From NCBI GenBank assembly GCA_021827245.1, contig JAKAWN010000021.1, forward strand, positions 1 to 35,697: DNA of 35,697 bases, written 5' to 3'. Every line of letters starts with the position of its first letter. The first letter of the stretch is position 1. Position numbers and translations under genes: made by a program. Of the stretch, positions 23,826 through 33,937 are shown piece after piece. The notes under the pieces were generated by a model, which saw nothing but the letters and a program-made list of their open reading frames with translations, was not told the origin of the DNA and did not search any database. This DNA is from Acidobacteriota bacterium. GTDB lineage: Bacteria; Acidobacteriota; Terriglobia; UBA7540.

Positions 23826-25154
23826 TTAGTCAGCGGTAGTTGAGTGGGGATTGGCAGAGAGAGAACCTACCGTGTTCTCCTCTTGAGGGACGAACAGGCT
23901 TCGACGCGGATCGACCATTAGCCAGGCGAGAGCACCCAGAACGCAGAGAACCGCCGCCACGGCAAAAGACGCGTTCCAGCCAAAGCGATTGGCGATCAGG
24001 GGTGTGAGCGAGGCGGTGATGGCTCCGCCGATTTGATTTCCCATATTCATGATGCCGGAAACCGAGCCGGCATAATGCCCGGCGACGTCGGCCGTCGTAG
24101 ACCAAAACGAACTCTGCGAAAGGTAAAGGGTACCGGCCCCTCCCGCCAAAACGACACTGGCAAGCCCCGCGCTCTGGGCGTGGCTGCCAAGGGCAAGGAA
24201 AACGGCAGCAAGCAGCATGCCGATCACGGCGATGCCAGCCCGCCCGAAGCGCCGACCCATTCGCCGCGTGGTTACGTCGCTAATCGCCCCGCCGATCAGC
24301 GATCCGGCCGTCATTGCAAAAAAAGGAAGCATGCTGTAATAGGCGCTGGTCTTGAGATTGAGCCCACGAACATTGACCAAGTAAAGGAAGAACCAACTGA
24401 AAAAAATATAGGCGACGTAGCCGTAAGTGAAATAGCTAAATGTAAGGGCCAGCACGTCGCGGCTCGATAATGCAGTGCGCCACCGCAGACGGGCTTTCTT
24501 AACCGGCTCATCCAAGCCGGAGGCAATCCATTCGGCCTCCTTCTGGCTGATCCAGGGATGCTGGCTCGGCTCGTCGCGGGACAGCCAATACCAGATCAAA
24601 CCCGCCAGCAGGCCCACTCCCGCAAGCGTGAAAAACGCGGCACGCCAGCCCCAGTGAGTTAGGATCCAGGCGACCAGTGGGGGAGTAATGCCAGCGCCGA
24701 AACCGACGCCGGCGAAAATTATGCCATTTGAAATGCCCCGCTCTGGGACCGGAATCCAACTCGCCACCGTGCGATTGCACGCGGGATATACCACTGCTTC
24801 GCCCGTTCCGAGCAGGAACTGGAGCAGCATAAAAACGAGCAAGGCTTCTCCCAGACCATTGGGGACCAAGCCCATCAGCGTGACAAAAACTCCCCACCAG
24901 ACCACCCCGAGCGTTAGTACTTTTCGAGGACCCCACAAGTCTGCGAGCCGCCCGTTGGGTGCTTGGAACAGTGCATAGCCGACGAGAAAGGCGCTGAAAA
25001 CATAGCCCAATTGAACATTGCTAAAGTGAAACTGCGAGGCGATGTACTTGCCGGCTATGGCCATGTTGACCCGGTCCATGTAGGCCACCGCACTCAACAC
25101 AAACATCCACCAGACTAGCAACCATCGGATCTTACCGCCGTGCAACTTAGCCAT
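23826..25154 (-). CDS. MFS transporter, ACS (anion:cation symporter) type
   Basis: This 442-residue protein has 12 membrane segments. AYMDRVNMAIAG in the first segment and loop, GRLADLWGPRKVL after the second, and FFSWFFLYLVN in the seventh region resemble the ACS family of hexuronate, phthalate and glucarate type symporters. The substrate is probably an organic anion, but cannot be fixed from sequence. ATG 25154 has GGAGGG four bases upstream. A truncated paralogue lies immediately upstream on the same strand, indicating a tandem duplication. Confidence 0.87.
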   Translation of the reverse strand: MAKLHGGKIRWLLVWWMFVLSAVAYMDRVNMAIAGKYIASQFHFSNVQLGYVFSAFLVGYALFQAPNGRLADLWGPRKVLTLGVVWWGVFVTLMGLVPNGLGEALLVFMLLQFLLGTGEAVVYPACNRTVASWIPVPERGISNGIIFAGVGFGAGITPPLVAWILTHWGWRAAFFTLAGVGLLAGLIWYWLSRDEPSQHPWISQKEAEWIASGLDEPVKKARLRWRTALSSRDVLALTFSYFTYGYVAYIFFSWFFLYLVNVRGLNLKTSAYYSMLPFFAMTAGSLIGGAISDVTTRRMGRRFGRAGIAVIGMLLAAVFLALGSHAQSAGLASVVLAGGAGTLYLSQSSFWSTTADVAGHYAGSVSGIMNMGNQIGGAITASLTPLIANRFGWNASFAVAAVLCVLGALAWLMVDPRRSLFVPQEENTVGSLSANPHSTTAD

Positions 25155-25162
25155 TTACCCTC

Positions 25163-25675
25163 CTAGCCTGAATAATTTAGTGCGCCCCAACGGCGCAGAT
25201 CAGCCGGGGGAGTGATGCCCGCTCCTGCGCCCACGCCGGCAAGAATGAGCCCGTTAGCGGTGTCGCGGTCTTGTGTGGGAACCCGGTTGGCGACAACATT
25301 GTTGGAAACCGGGTGGACACCTGCCTCATCCGTGCCCAACAGGAACCGGACAAATAGAAACAGAGCAGCACCGATGCTTGTAGGCGCCAACGCGGTCAGC
25401 GAAGTAAACACTCCCCACCAGAGAACCCCGGCCGTGAGCACCCAGCGAGAGCCCAGATGGTCAGCCAAGCTGCCTCCCGGAGTCTGAAAAATCGCGTAAC
25501 CCAACACAAAGGCGCTAAAGATCCAGCCGAGTTTAACGCTGCTCAGATGGTACTGCTCGATGATGGTGTGGCCGCCGATCGAGTTGTTGACGCGGTCGAG
25601 ATAGGCGATGGCACTGACAACAAACATCCAGATTACCAGAAACCATCGGACGTGGGAGGAGCGTTGCTTCGCCAT
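25163..25675 (-). pseudogene. Truncated ACS-type MFS transporter (N-terminal third)
   Basis: The frame from ATG 25675 (MAKQRSSHVRW) encodes the first five membrane segments of an MFS protein closely related to its downstream neighbour (AYLDRVNNSIGG, GSLADHLGSRWVL, GVGAGAGITPP). After ITPP the resemblance stops and 11 unrelated residues lead to a stop nine bases before the next gene. A complete transporter needs about 430 residues, so this is a remnant; the deletion joined its fifth segment to the leader of the intact copy. Confidence 0.8.
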
Positions 25676-25989
25676 GGGTTGATCTCCGTGCGGTGTTATA
25701 TGGGTCGTGGCGCCCGCACGGCATCCAAAACAGTCGGCGACCCCAAAAGATAGCAGTAGACGGTACCATACTGTCCCCCAGATTCGCACGAAATAATTTC
25801 AAGGACTAAGGTTTTCCTCTCTTGATCGGGTGGACTTCGCTGGGCATCAGAACAAATCCAAGTCTTCCGTTTCGACTTGTGAACTCAAGAGAAGAATAGT
25901 GGCGGAAAAGCCAGAGGAACGATCTTTTAACCGGCCAGTGAAAGCCGGCTGGCCGTACAAAATGCCAACGGCGATCGTGCCAGGGAAGA
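25676..25989. other. 314 bases without a gene
   Basis: This is the upstream region of the truncated MFS gene and the downstream region of the aminotransferase-like gene, both on the minus strand. Only unsupported short frames occur, and I saw no clear terminator or regulatory motif. Confidence 0.45.
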
Positions 25990-27240
25990 TTATTGGCCCA
26001 ACCTTGCAATTTCACTTACTGCCTTGATGAGTCGGTCAACCTCATCGCCCTTCGTGTAGCATGCACATCCGGCACGAACAAGTCCTTGGGGCGCCAGCCC
26101 GACTCGCTCGACCACCGTGGCCGCATAGAAATTGCCGTGGGAGACGAAAATTCCCATTTCCCCCAGGTGCCGGGCAACCTCGCCGGGCGCGACTCCTCGG
26201 ATCGTGAACGACATCGTCGGAGTTCGCCGCACAGAAGGCTCCGGACCGTACACCTTCACACCCGAGATGCTAGTGAGGCCATCCCACAGTCGCGTTGCCA
26301 GCACTTGCCCCTGAACATCCAGCCCGCTGAGCGCGACCTGTATCCGCTCGCGCCTCGATCTCCCGGGGGCCAGGGAGGAGAGAAACTCCACTGCAGCCGC
26401 CGCTCCTGCTATGCCCTCGTGGTTCAGAGTACCAGTTTCAGCCTTTTCTGGAGGCGCCTCAGGCGCAGGAATGAGTTTTGGAAAGTCGATTGACTGAAGC
26501 ATCTCGTTTCGCCCAAACAGAACGCCCAGATGCGGTCCGTAAAACTTGTAGGCGGAGCAGACAAGGAAATCGCACCCCCAATCCCGTGCGTCTGTAAGCA
26601 TGTGGGGAGCTGAGTGGACCGCATCGGCAAAAAGAAGAGCCCCGGCATCATGCGCGATTTCGGCAGCACGGCGGATGTCATTGATAGTGCCCAGGGCGTT
26701 TGACGCCACCCCGATTGCCAGAAGCTTTGTCCGATTGTTGACCTTGCTCTCCAGATCCTGCCAGTCGAGCTGGGCCGTCTCAGGAATCATCCTCACCGAG
26801 TGGACCGTAACTCCTCGTTCTTGCGCCAGGGCTTGCCATGGTGCGACGTTGGCGTGATGATCGAGTTCCGTGACGACGATCTCGTCGCCGGGTCCGTACG
26901 CCCTGCCGAGCGCCCGTGAAAGGTGGAACGTCAGCGTGGTCATGTTCGGACCAAAGATAATCTCCGCCGGACTCGCGTTCAGAAAGTCCGCCAAGGCGGC
27001 ACGGCCGTTTCGGATGGTCTCGTCGGTCTCCCGGCTGGTGGCGTAAACCCAATGGGTGTTCGCATTGTGATGATAAAGATAATCGCTGATGGCCTCGACC
27101 ACAGAGGAAGGTACCTGCGTTCCGCCGGGGCCATCAAAGTACGCGACGGGGTGGCCATTGTGGAGCCGATTAAGTGCCGGAAACTGCGCTCGAATTCTAT
27201 CCACAGGTATGATGTTGGTAGGTTTTGTATCAGTATTCAT
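25990..27240 (-). CDS. Class V aminotransferase / cysteine desulfurase-like enzyme
   Basis: This 416-residue pyridoxal-phosphate enzyme has LDHHANV (about 127-133), DAVHSAPH with the cofactor-binding aspartate (about D206), and the Schiff-base lysine in CSAYKFYGPHLGV (about K232). The start resembles the SufS-like 'VC1184' subfamily (VAYFDGPGGTQVP). Near the C terminus RAGCACY places a cysteine where SufS has its catalytic cysteine (RTGHHC), so desulfurase activity is possible. ATG 27240 has GAGG six bases upstream. Neighbouring genes give no pathway. Confidence 0.82.
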   Translation of the reverse strand: MNTDTKPTNIIPVDRIRAQFPALNRLHNGHPVAYFDGPGGTQVPSSVVEAISDYLYHHNANTHWVYATSRETDETIRNGRAALADFLNASPAEIIFGPNMTTLTFHLSRALGRAYGPGDEIVVTELDHHANVAPWQALAQERGVTVHSVRMIPETAQLDWQDLESKVNNRTKLLAIGVASNALGTINDIRRAAEIAHDAGALLFADAVHSAPHMLTDARDWGCDFLVCSAYKFYGPHLGVLFGRNEMLQSIDFPKLIPAPEAPPEKAETGTLNHEGIAGAAAAVEFLSSLAPGRSRRERIQVALSGLDVQGQVLATRLWDGLTSISGVKVYGPEPSVRRTPTMSFTIRGVAPGEVARHLGEMGIFVSHGNFYAATVVERVGLAPQGLVRAGCACYTKGDEVDRLIKAVSEIARLGQ

Positions 27241-27586
27241 TGCAATCCTCTGAGAAAACCTGTTGGCAGTCTGCGCCGCAAGCATATAAATTTACGACAG
27301 CATCGGTCATATAAGCAAAACCCTCCTTGGGCATCGGGGAGCAGCCGAACCCGTTCTGAGCCAGGCGCCTCAAACTGGCCGCGGTGGCGTCTAAAACCCT
27401 GGTGCCGAGGATTACTCCGGCTTGTAGAGGGTCTGAAGATCACAAATCTGTGAGAGAGCGAGCTTGGGGGACGAGAAAAACTCTTCGGGCAGAATGGGAC
27501 AAGCTCGATCGCCACCGAGGAAAACCACCCACGTTCTCTTGATGTTTTAACTTCCCATGACCCAGCTTCCAAATGGAACAAGTATT
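27241..27586. other. 346 bases without a convincing gene
   Basis: The stretch lies between two minus-strand genes. A 114-residue frame spans most of it but overlaps the start of the aminotransferase gene, has no family resemblance and no ribosome binding site. It should hold the promoter of the aminotransferase-like gene; I could not place it. Confidence 0.45.
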
Positions 27587-29875
27587 CTATTTGCTGGTAT
27601 TGCTTGACACAGTGGCAGCCTGGACAGGGCCTAAAACAGGCATGATTGCCAACGGTACGCGTGCGAACGCTACCTCGTCGGCGCTGGAAATAAGCACGTT
27701 CACCTGCATCCAGTAGCGGCCCGGAGGAAACTTCGTCAGCGGTATTTCAGTGAAATAGGAAGCGGTTCCGCTACCGGACTTGCCTGACTTCGCGGGGTAA
27801 GGACCCGCCTCGGAGATCTGGACGCCATTTCTGAAGAAAATGAGCGCCATCGACGGGGGGGTTGGTTTCCCGGATCGCTTCGTTGCATTGGCTGCTGAAC
27901 TCTCTTTGGTTGTATAGGATTGGAGGTAGACGTAAAGGTTCTGGTTGGTGCGGAACACGCGCGTAACACTCGGCAGGATCGCCTGTGGCCCGGAATCGAG
28001 TGGGTTATCTTCGGCGCTCATGGCCCAGGGACCTCGCTGAGGCCGCGTAAGCGGCCTTTTGGATAGTTCGTTGGACAAAACCACAGAGCTCAGTTCAAGG
28101 CCCGTCTTCCTGATAGGGGGAAGTACTAACGGTTTTTCAAATGTTCCCATCTTTCCGGTAAGGTTTTCACGAACAACAACCTTCAGCTTGTCGGTACCGG
28201 GAGGCAGTACCATTCCACCCTCGTAGAGGATGTTGCCTTTCAGAACCTTCTGGTACGTCGAGGCGTTCAGCTTGACGGGTAGCGTGTCGCGCAAGCCTCC
28301 CGCCACCTTGCCATTGGTATCTGTGGCACGCCAGGCAAAGTCGAATTGAGTTTTGTGCACCGTCGAGTGTTGGCGGAAAGGAATCGACGAGCCGGGGATT
28401 TTCGCCGCGAGAACAACGTAATAGTCACCGTCCGGCTGCAAGAAGTACGCGGTTTCAACTGCCAGTGGAAGATCGAGGAACGGCGTTTGTGAATTGAGCG
28501 CCTCTTCGAGTTGAAGTTTCTTCTGCTGGCCCGAGGAGTGCTGGAAGCTGACCGGTGCGTAATAACCTGGACGGGCCTCCACTTTCAACCCGTGCACGCC
28601 GACCAACTCCACCCGGATGCCGCGGAATTTCCCATTGGCCTTGGTATCAGCCGGACTGTAACCAATCAGGTAGTAAGTGCAGTTCTCCTTCTGCACATAT
28701 TTGAAAACCGGCGCGAAGTTGTTCAGATCAGTAAACATGCGCCCGCCCGTGTCGGTAGCCAAGGTGGATAGCGCCTCGCGGCTGTTGTGCAGCGAACTCA
28801 GCTGTGAGGACACGGCGCTCGCCGTGTAAATTGCGGTCCCGGAGGGACTGGCTGAGGAGGCGCCGCCGCCGGGAGGCATCGCCATCAAGCCTCGTGCGTC
28901 CAGAGTATAAAACGAAACGTCGGCCCGGTTCGCCGCGTCAATCGTTGCCTGAAGCTGGGCTTCGTTATCGACACCGGTCTGCTCGATGCCGCTCGAAAAA
29001 TGGATGACTGACTTGCGGCCCGGGACGGCTTGAAGCAGGTTGGCCAGCGACTGCAAGGCCGAAAGCTTTTCGTCGGTGTTGAAGATGTTGAACTCCGTCT
29101 CATCGGGAGTAAACGCGTCTCCGGTATCCTGCGTCACGATCGTGTTGCCAAACGAATCTGTTCCGCCGGCTTCCCCCACACTCCCATTCGACGCCAGTGT
29201 CGCGGACTGGCCGATTTGGATACTCTTGATTGCTTTCGATAGGACGTCACGGTCGTTTGTGAAATCCTGGAGGACTCTCACGTTACTCGAATAAGTAACG
29301 ACAGCAACCAGGTCGGCGGGCGTCATTTCCGTCTTGAGAAAGTTCTTCGCCGATTGAAGAGCGCGCAACAGATCCGGTATCTGCAATGACGTGAGATCGA
29401 AGAGCAGGACAATCAGCCGATGGTTCTGCACCAGCCTCCGGTACGTCCCCTGGGGCGTTGTCTTCGGGAGGGCGCCCAGATTGATTACAGCAGGCTTGCC
29501 GTTCTCGCCATTCTCCTGGTCAAGCCTCTGGATATTTTCGAGGTCAAACGAATTGATTTTCTGCAGCACTCCGTCTTCGTAAACTCTGAAGTTGCTCTGC
29601 CTAAGGTCGGTCACAGGGTTGCCCTTGTGGTCCATGACCCGTACGTCCACCAGCACCTCGTTCGTTGTGACCTTCAGTGCATAGCCCTGCGCGAGATTCT
29701 GGTAGCCGAGTTGGCTGGAGGGCGGAGTGGCGGCCTGTCCTCGATCTTGTGCCGTCATAGCTCGATTGGCAACCGCTGCCGCAGCCAGGACGACACCTCC
29801 GGCAACTACTGCCACTGTACTTAGGCACAGAGTGCGGAAAATCCTCTCATAACGAACGAGACGACGTGGTGGCAT
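27587..29875 (-). CDS. VWFA-related Acidobacterial-type secreted or membrane protein
   Basis: This protein of about 762 residues has a hydrophobic N-terminal signal/anchor (LSTVAVVAGGVVLAAAAVA). A short beta domain follows (VLVDVRVMDHKGNPVTDLRQ, then FRVYEDGVLQ), and then a von Willebrand A-like domain beginning RLIVLLFDLTS at about residue 155, with an incomplete metal-site motif. This order is typical of the 'VWFA-related Acidobacterial domain' family. It lies 54 bases after the TonB-receptor gene on the same strand and is probably cotranscribed. ATG 29875 is preceded by TGAGG; a longer start at 29926 would overlap the upstream stop. Its role is unknown. Confidence 0.85.
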   Translation of the reverse strand: MPPRRLVRYERIFRTLCLSTVAVVAGGVVLAAAAVANRAMTAQDRGQAATPPSSQLGYQNLAQGYALKVTTNEVLVDVRVMDHKGNPVTDLRQSNFRVYEDGVLQKINSFDLENIQRLDQENGENGKPAVINLGALPKTTPQGTYRRLVQNHRLIVLLFDLTSLQIPDLLRALQSAKNFLKTEMTPADLVAVVTYSSNVRVLQDFTNDRDVLSKAIKSIQIGQSATLASNGSVGEAGGTDSFGNTIVTQDTGDAFTPDETEFNIFNTDEKLSALQSLANLLQAVPGRKSVIHFSSGIEQTGVDNEAQLQATIDAANRADVSFYTLDARGLMAMPPGGGASSASPSGTAIYTASAVSSQLSSLHNSREALSTLATDTGGRMFTDLNNFAPVFKYVQKENCTYYLIGYSPADTKANGKFRGIRVELVGVHGLKVEARPGYYAPVSFQHSSGQQKKLQLEEALNSQTPFLDLPLAVETAYFLQPDGDYYVVLAAKIPGSSIPFRQHSTVHKTQFDFAWRATDTNGKVAGGLRDTLPVKLNASTYQKVLKGNILYEGGMVLPPGTDKLKVVVRENLTGKMGTFEKPLVLPPIRKTGLELSSVVLSNELSKRPLTRPQRGPWAMSAEDNPLDSGPQAILPSVTRVFRTNQNLYVYLQSYTTKESSAANATKRSGKPTPPSMALIFFRNGVQISEAGPYPAKSGKSGSGTASYFTEIPLTKFPPGRYWMQVNVLISSADEVAFARVPLAIMPVLGPVQAATVSSNTSK

Positions 29876-29929
29876 ACCTGACCTCAATCCCTTCGGAACC
29901 CTTGCGCCCCCCCACAGAGGCTGCAAGCG

Positions 29930-32900
29930 CTAGAACCGCAACCTCAGCGAGAGGGTCATGGTTCGCATTGAATCCACCCCGGTAACCCGACCGAAAGTGT
30001 TGCTATTAACTGTTGTCGAGAGGCCTGAGTAATTCACAATGTTAAACGTATTGCTGGTTGCTAACCGCACGTCCGCCATAATGTTCCGGTCACGAGAGAT
30101 GGTGATGAGCCGATCAAGCGACATGTCGAAATTGAGCGAAGGCGGACCCGGAATCGTGTTCCTGCCTGCATTTCCAAAGAGTCCTGCTGTCGGCACTGTA
30201 AATGCTGCAGTGTTGAAGTATGTGAGCGTTGATCGCTGGGAAGATGGAAGCGTCACTGGCAGTCCTGTCGAATTAGCTCGCAGCCCCCCAAACGGCGCGA
30301 GGCCATTGACGTTGTTACTGGCATTTCCCGCAACGAAGGCAGTATAGGGCAGGCCTGAGCTAAATGACGTAATGTCAACGACTGACCAACGGCTGAGGGC
30401 CTTCGAGAGGACACCAGCGTTCCTCAGGAATCGCCCCCTCTCACCGAAAGGTAACTGGTAGCGCGCAAAAGCGCGCAGACTATGAGTCGGATTAAATCCC
30501 GAGAGGGCCCATTCCGCATTCAAGTCGTTGGGGTTCTGAACGGGAGCCAACGGGCTTACGGCCGCTGAGATGGCCGACCCGCCCCCAAGTCCTCCGGGGC
30601 CTCCGAACATGAAAAATCGGGTGCTGGCTGTTCCCCCAACACTGGAGGCGTCGTCCTCGGCCTTCGAATACGTGTAATTCAAGAAGAAGGAAAAGTTGCG
30701 CCGCGAGAAATGGCGCAGGCTCACGCGCACTCCGTTATAAAGGGATGCTGCACCCGACGTATCATATTCGAAAGGCAGCGTGTTGGAGACCAGTGAACCG
30801 CCGACACCCGGCACCAACAGGAGATTGAGGTGCGTCCCCCGCGTCCCAATGTAAGCGACCGACAGGATATAGGTTTGGCTGAGGTCTTGCTCGATCATCA
30901 TATTCCAGGTTTGGGCGTACGGCGTAAGGAAATTCGGGTCTACTGCAAACGTGTTGCGGGCAGTAACGGAGCTGATGGCTGGAAAGCCATTCTGCAACGT
31001 CAGAATTTGCGATGGGTTAGTCACCAGAGTGCTCGTGGTAGCAAACGGAGCCTGGTTAACAAGATTATTAACGAGGTTCTGGTAAATCGACTCGTCGTAG
31101 AAAATGCCATAGCCCCCGCGAAACACAGTACTGTGTGAAATCCAGGGACGGTAGGCAATGCCGATGCGCGGCGCCAGATTATTGAGATGCCCTCGAAGCA
31201 ACGAGGGCGGTAAACCATCCGGATTCTGCCCAGTTACGACGTTGGTCGTCGAGAAACCCGGCCCCAGCGCCAAGTCCGAAAGGTGGCCGTATTTCTCGGT
31301 GAAGGGCGCCGCATATTCCCAGCGTCCGCCCAGATTGAGCGTCAAATGGTTCGACACTCTCCAGTCATCCTGCCCGTAAAGGTCGTAGCGGGCTGAGCGC
31401 AAATAATTGGCGGGAATGCCATAGCGTTCTGATGTTGTCTGCGGAAGCCCGAGCAGGAAATCAGCCAAGTCATAGCCGGTACCGGGAATGGGGGTTCCCT
31501 GCGCCGTAAAATCGCTTGTGCCATAGCCAGTGAAGGAATAACTCCCCTCCGCATCGGGGTTAGTCAGGGAGTTCAACTGGATCTTCGAAACGTCGCCGCC
31601 AAACTCGAAATTGTGCTTGCCCACACTGTAAAGGATGGAGTCCGAGAAGCGAAGCGTCTGGTTGCGGGTGAGCGACGGAGTGGCGTCGCTCAGGCTGCTG
31701 AAATTGGTAAATCCGATCGAAGGCAGGCCCCAGTCCATGGGATTTTGGGAAACGCCCAGAATTCCCAGCTCCCCCGTGATGTTCTGGTTAAAAGAAAACG
31801 GATTCGTGACGTCAGTCCGCGCCCGGTTGAAGTTCACGGCGAAATTGTTCACCGTCTTTGGCCCAAAGTTGTGCGTTTCCATCAGGTTGGCATTCTGCAT
31901 CCTCGTGGTCGTCGTGGAGGTAATGTTCGGAAAACCAGTAACACCGTCAGTGTGAGATGAGTTGTAGAAGTACATCACGGCCAGGTTATCTTTGCTCGAA
32001 ATCTGATGACCTACTCGCCCCATGAATATCTGCGTGGCTGTCGGCAACGATAGCTGCACGTGGTAGTTCTGCACTTCTCCCGGCAAGTTGGGCAACGGGA
32101 TATATTTCAGTAGCCCCAACGATGCCGGGTTAAGCATCGAGGACGGAATCACATTCCCAGTGAAAGGCGTTCGGGGTCCCAAAGTTCCCGATGGCTGATA
32201 GATCAGGGGCATCGTGCCAGCCCCCTGGCCGGAAGCAATCGTTGTCCCTGAGAAATCACCCTGGCGCTCTGCCGCCGTGGGAACAGAGTCAAGGAGGTTT
32301 TGCGGACTCGTGCCACGGATGAGATTGAAATGGACAAAGAAACTGGTCTTGTTGCCACCTTCATAAATCTTGGGAATGTTCAATGGGCCACCCAATGAAA
32401 AACCAGCCATCTCACGGTAAAAAGGCGCCTGCGGTTGTGAAGGAGTATTCAACGGGTAAGGACGGGCATCGAAAGCGGAGTTCGTATAGGAGTCAAATAA
32501 GTTTCCGCGAATCCGGTTGACCCCAGCCCGGCGAAAACCACCCAAGAAGAAGACTCGGTTTCCGCCACCTCCAAACGGCGCTCCGGCGAAACCCGGTCCT
32601 CCTGGCCCTCCCGGTCCGCCGCCGAATCGGAACCTGAAGAATTGCCCCCTGCGCCCGCGCTCCATCGGGGGAGCGGTAGCGTCCACGACGTTGCCCGCCA
32701 GCAGGAAGGAGTTGCTCGCGCCCGCGGCACCCGCCAGACCACCCGCAACGCCGCTCCCGCCTTGCACCGTCTGGCCAACTCCGCCGCTCTCGCCCGAAAA
32801 ACGCAATCCGCCAGATGCCTCACCTTCCTCAGTCCCAGCCAGAATTTGATTCAGAGCCGCCGAACCTTCCTGACCCGTCCCCCTTTGCAGGTTAAATTGA

Positions 32901-33397
32901 CCCCCTGCGTTGCCGCCACCCTTTCGTGCGTACTCGCCAAATCGGCGTCCCTGCCCCGCTCGTTCGACTGCCCGGGACCCGCCCTCACCTGGGTGCCGGA
33001 AGGTCGCAAACCCAGGCGGTTCTCCTGGCCTTGCCAGCGCAAGCGTGGCGTCGAGCGCCGAAGTCTTGCCAGTCGTGACATCCACAGGACCCGGCATCGA
33101 AGGCCTGAAGCCCACGATCATCACGATCACTCTGTATTCACCCGGTGGAACGTTGCTGAAAACATAGTTGCCGCCTTCGTCGGTCCATGTTTCCTTTCGC
33201 GTATGCGTTCGAAAGTTGAAGAGAACAACCCTCGCTCCAGGCACCGCCACTTTGCCGGGCCCCAACACTTTCCCCATCACGACTCCGCCAACGCTGCCCG
33301 AGGCCGCTTGTGAAGTGGCGGGCAGGCATATCAAGAGCATCGGCACAACTATCAAAGCTAGAATTCCGATAAAACATGGAGACTTGTACGCTCTCAT
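29930..33397 (-). CDS. Oar-like TonB-dependent receptor with carboxypeptidase-regulatory domain
   Basis: This 1155-residue protein starts with a signal peptide (IGILALIVVPMLLICLPATSQA) and a CarboxypepD_reg/CnaB-like beta domain (about 35-120: VAVPGARVVLFN, YVFSNVPPGEYRVIV). A long glycine-rich linker follows (about 140-300). The remainder is a large outer-membrane beta barrel with repeated aromatic strand ends and a terminal LSLRLRF. This is the Oar-like family expanded in Acidobacteria. The usual TonB box and plug region are hard to see, the plug being replaced by the glycine-rich part. It is the first gene of a pair with the VWFA-related protein. Confidence 0.87.
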   Translation of the reverse strand: MRAYKSPCFIGILALIVVPMLLICLPATSQAASGSVGGVVMGKVLGPGKVAVPGARVVLFNFRTHTRKETWTDEGGNYVFSNVPPGEYRVIVMIVGFRPSMPGPVDVTTGKTSALDATLALARPGEPPGFATFRHPGEGGSRAVERAGQGRRFGEYARKGGGNAGGQFNLQRGTGQEGSAALNQILAGTEEGEASGGLRFSGESGGVGQTVQGGSGVAGGLAGAAGASNSFLLAGNVVDATAPPMERGRRGQFFRFRFGGGPGGPGGPGFAGAPFGGGGNRVFFLGGFRRAGVNRIRGNLFDSYTNSAFDARPYPLNTPSQPQAPFYREMAGFSLGGPLNIPKIYEGGNKTSFFVHFNLIRGTSPQNLLDSVPTAAERQGDFSGTTIASGQGAGTMPLIYQPSGTLGPRTPFTGNVIPSSMLNPASLGLLKYIPLPNLPGEVQNYHVQLSLPTATQIFMGRVGHQISSKDNLAVMYFYNSSHTDGVTGFPNITSTTTTRMQNANLMETHNFGPKTVNNFAVNFNRARTDVTNPFSFNQNITGELGILGVSQNPMDWGLPSIGFTNFSSLSDATPSLTRNQTLRFSDSILYSVGKHNFEFGGDVSKIQLNSLTNPDAEGSYSFTGYGTSDFTAQGTPIPGTGYDLADFLLGLPQTTSERYGIPANYLRSARYDLYGQDDWRVSNHLTLNLGGRWEYAAPFTEKYGHLSDLALGPGFSTTNVVTGQNPDGLPPSLLRGHLNNLAPRIGIAYRPWISHSTVFRGGYGIFYDESIYQNLVNNLVNQAPFATTSTLVTNPSQILTLQNGFPAISSVTARNTFAVDPNFLTPYAQTWNMMIEQDLSQTYILSVAYIGTRGTHLNLLLVPGVGGSLVSNTLPFEYDTSGAASLYNGVRVSLRHFSRRNFSFFLNYTYSKAEDDASSVGGTASTRFFMFGGPGGLGGGSAISAAVSPLAPVQNPNDLNAEWALSGFNPTHSLRAFARYQLPFGERGRFLRNAGVLSKALSRWSVVDITSFSSGLPYTAFVAGNASNNVNGLAPFGGLRANSTGLPVTLPSSQRSTLTYFNTAAFTVPTAGLFGNAGRNTIPGPPSLNFDMSLDRLITISRDRNIMADVRLATSNTFNIVNYSGLSTTVNSNTFGRVTGVDSMRTMTLSLRLRF

Positions 33398-33937
33398 CTT
33401 TTCAGACCCTTTTCACGCAAGCCCCGGATCAACAAATAATGGATCTTCCTGTGATGCGTGTCATCCCTCTTGAAGCTCCCCGACCCACCGGTTTGCTCCT
33501 TTGCAATGAACCGACCCGCCGCATCGCAATAATCACGACGAATCCACTTGCCAGAGATTTCAGCCGCCGTATGGATTTGCGAGGATTTGGAGTCGACCAG
33601 CGGGAAAATCCCCCAATCCGGTGACCCTGAAAGATCACGCGATCCATGCCTATAGAATGCTCCAAGGAGCTTGTTTGCCATGCAAAATGTATGTAAAATG
33701 AACCTTTTTGCTCCAAGGCTGTGCCCGGATACTTGAGCCGTTCTGACTCAGGCGAGGACATTGCGGGGTTTTAACAAAGGCCATAAAACCCCATTGCGGT
33801 AAATTTGCATCACAAGCCAACAGACTGTATTGTAGTGTGATATCAGTTTATTAGGAGATGGGACTTGTCCGACGCGCGGGACAGAAACCAGGCATTTGGC
33901 GCCGCGGCCTTGGACTTTATTTTAGAGGACAAACCAA
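33398..33937. other. 540-base divergent intergenic region
   Basis: It separates the minus-strand TonB-receptor unit from the plus-strand outer-membrane protein and must contain promoters for both. An AT-rich stretch around 33680-33710 could serve the receptor, and the AT-rich stretch before 33860 the plus-strand gene. No gene with family support was found. Confidence 0.5.

Noticed and set aside
27237..27581. 114-residue minus-strand frame before the aminotransferase gene
   Set aside because: No ribosome binding site, no recognisable domain, and it overlaps the start region of a supported gene.
32642..33313. A 223-residue plus-strand frame opposite the TonB receptor
   Set aside because: It mirrors the glycine-rich coding region of the receptor and has low-complexity sequence with no ribosome binding site.
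33809..33841. Inverted repeat ATCACA ... TGTGAT before the outer-membrane protein gene
   Set aside because: The half-sites are 21 bases apart and in the wrong order for a CRP/FNR-type operator, and six-base repeats occur by chance.
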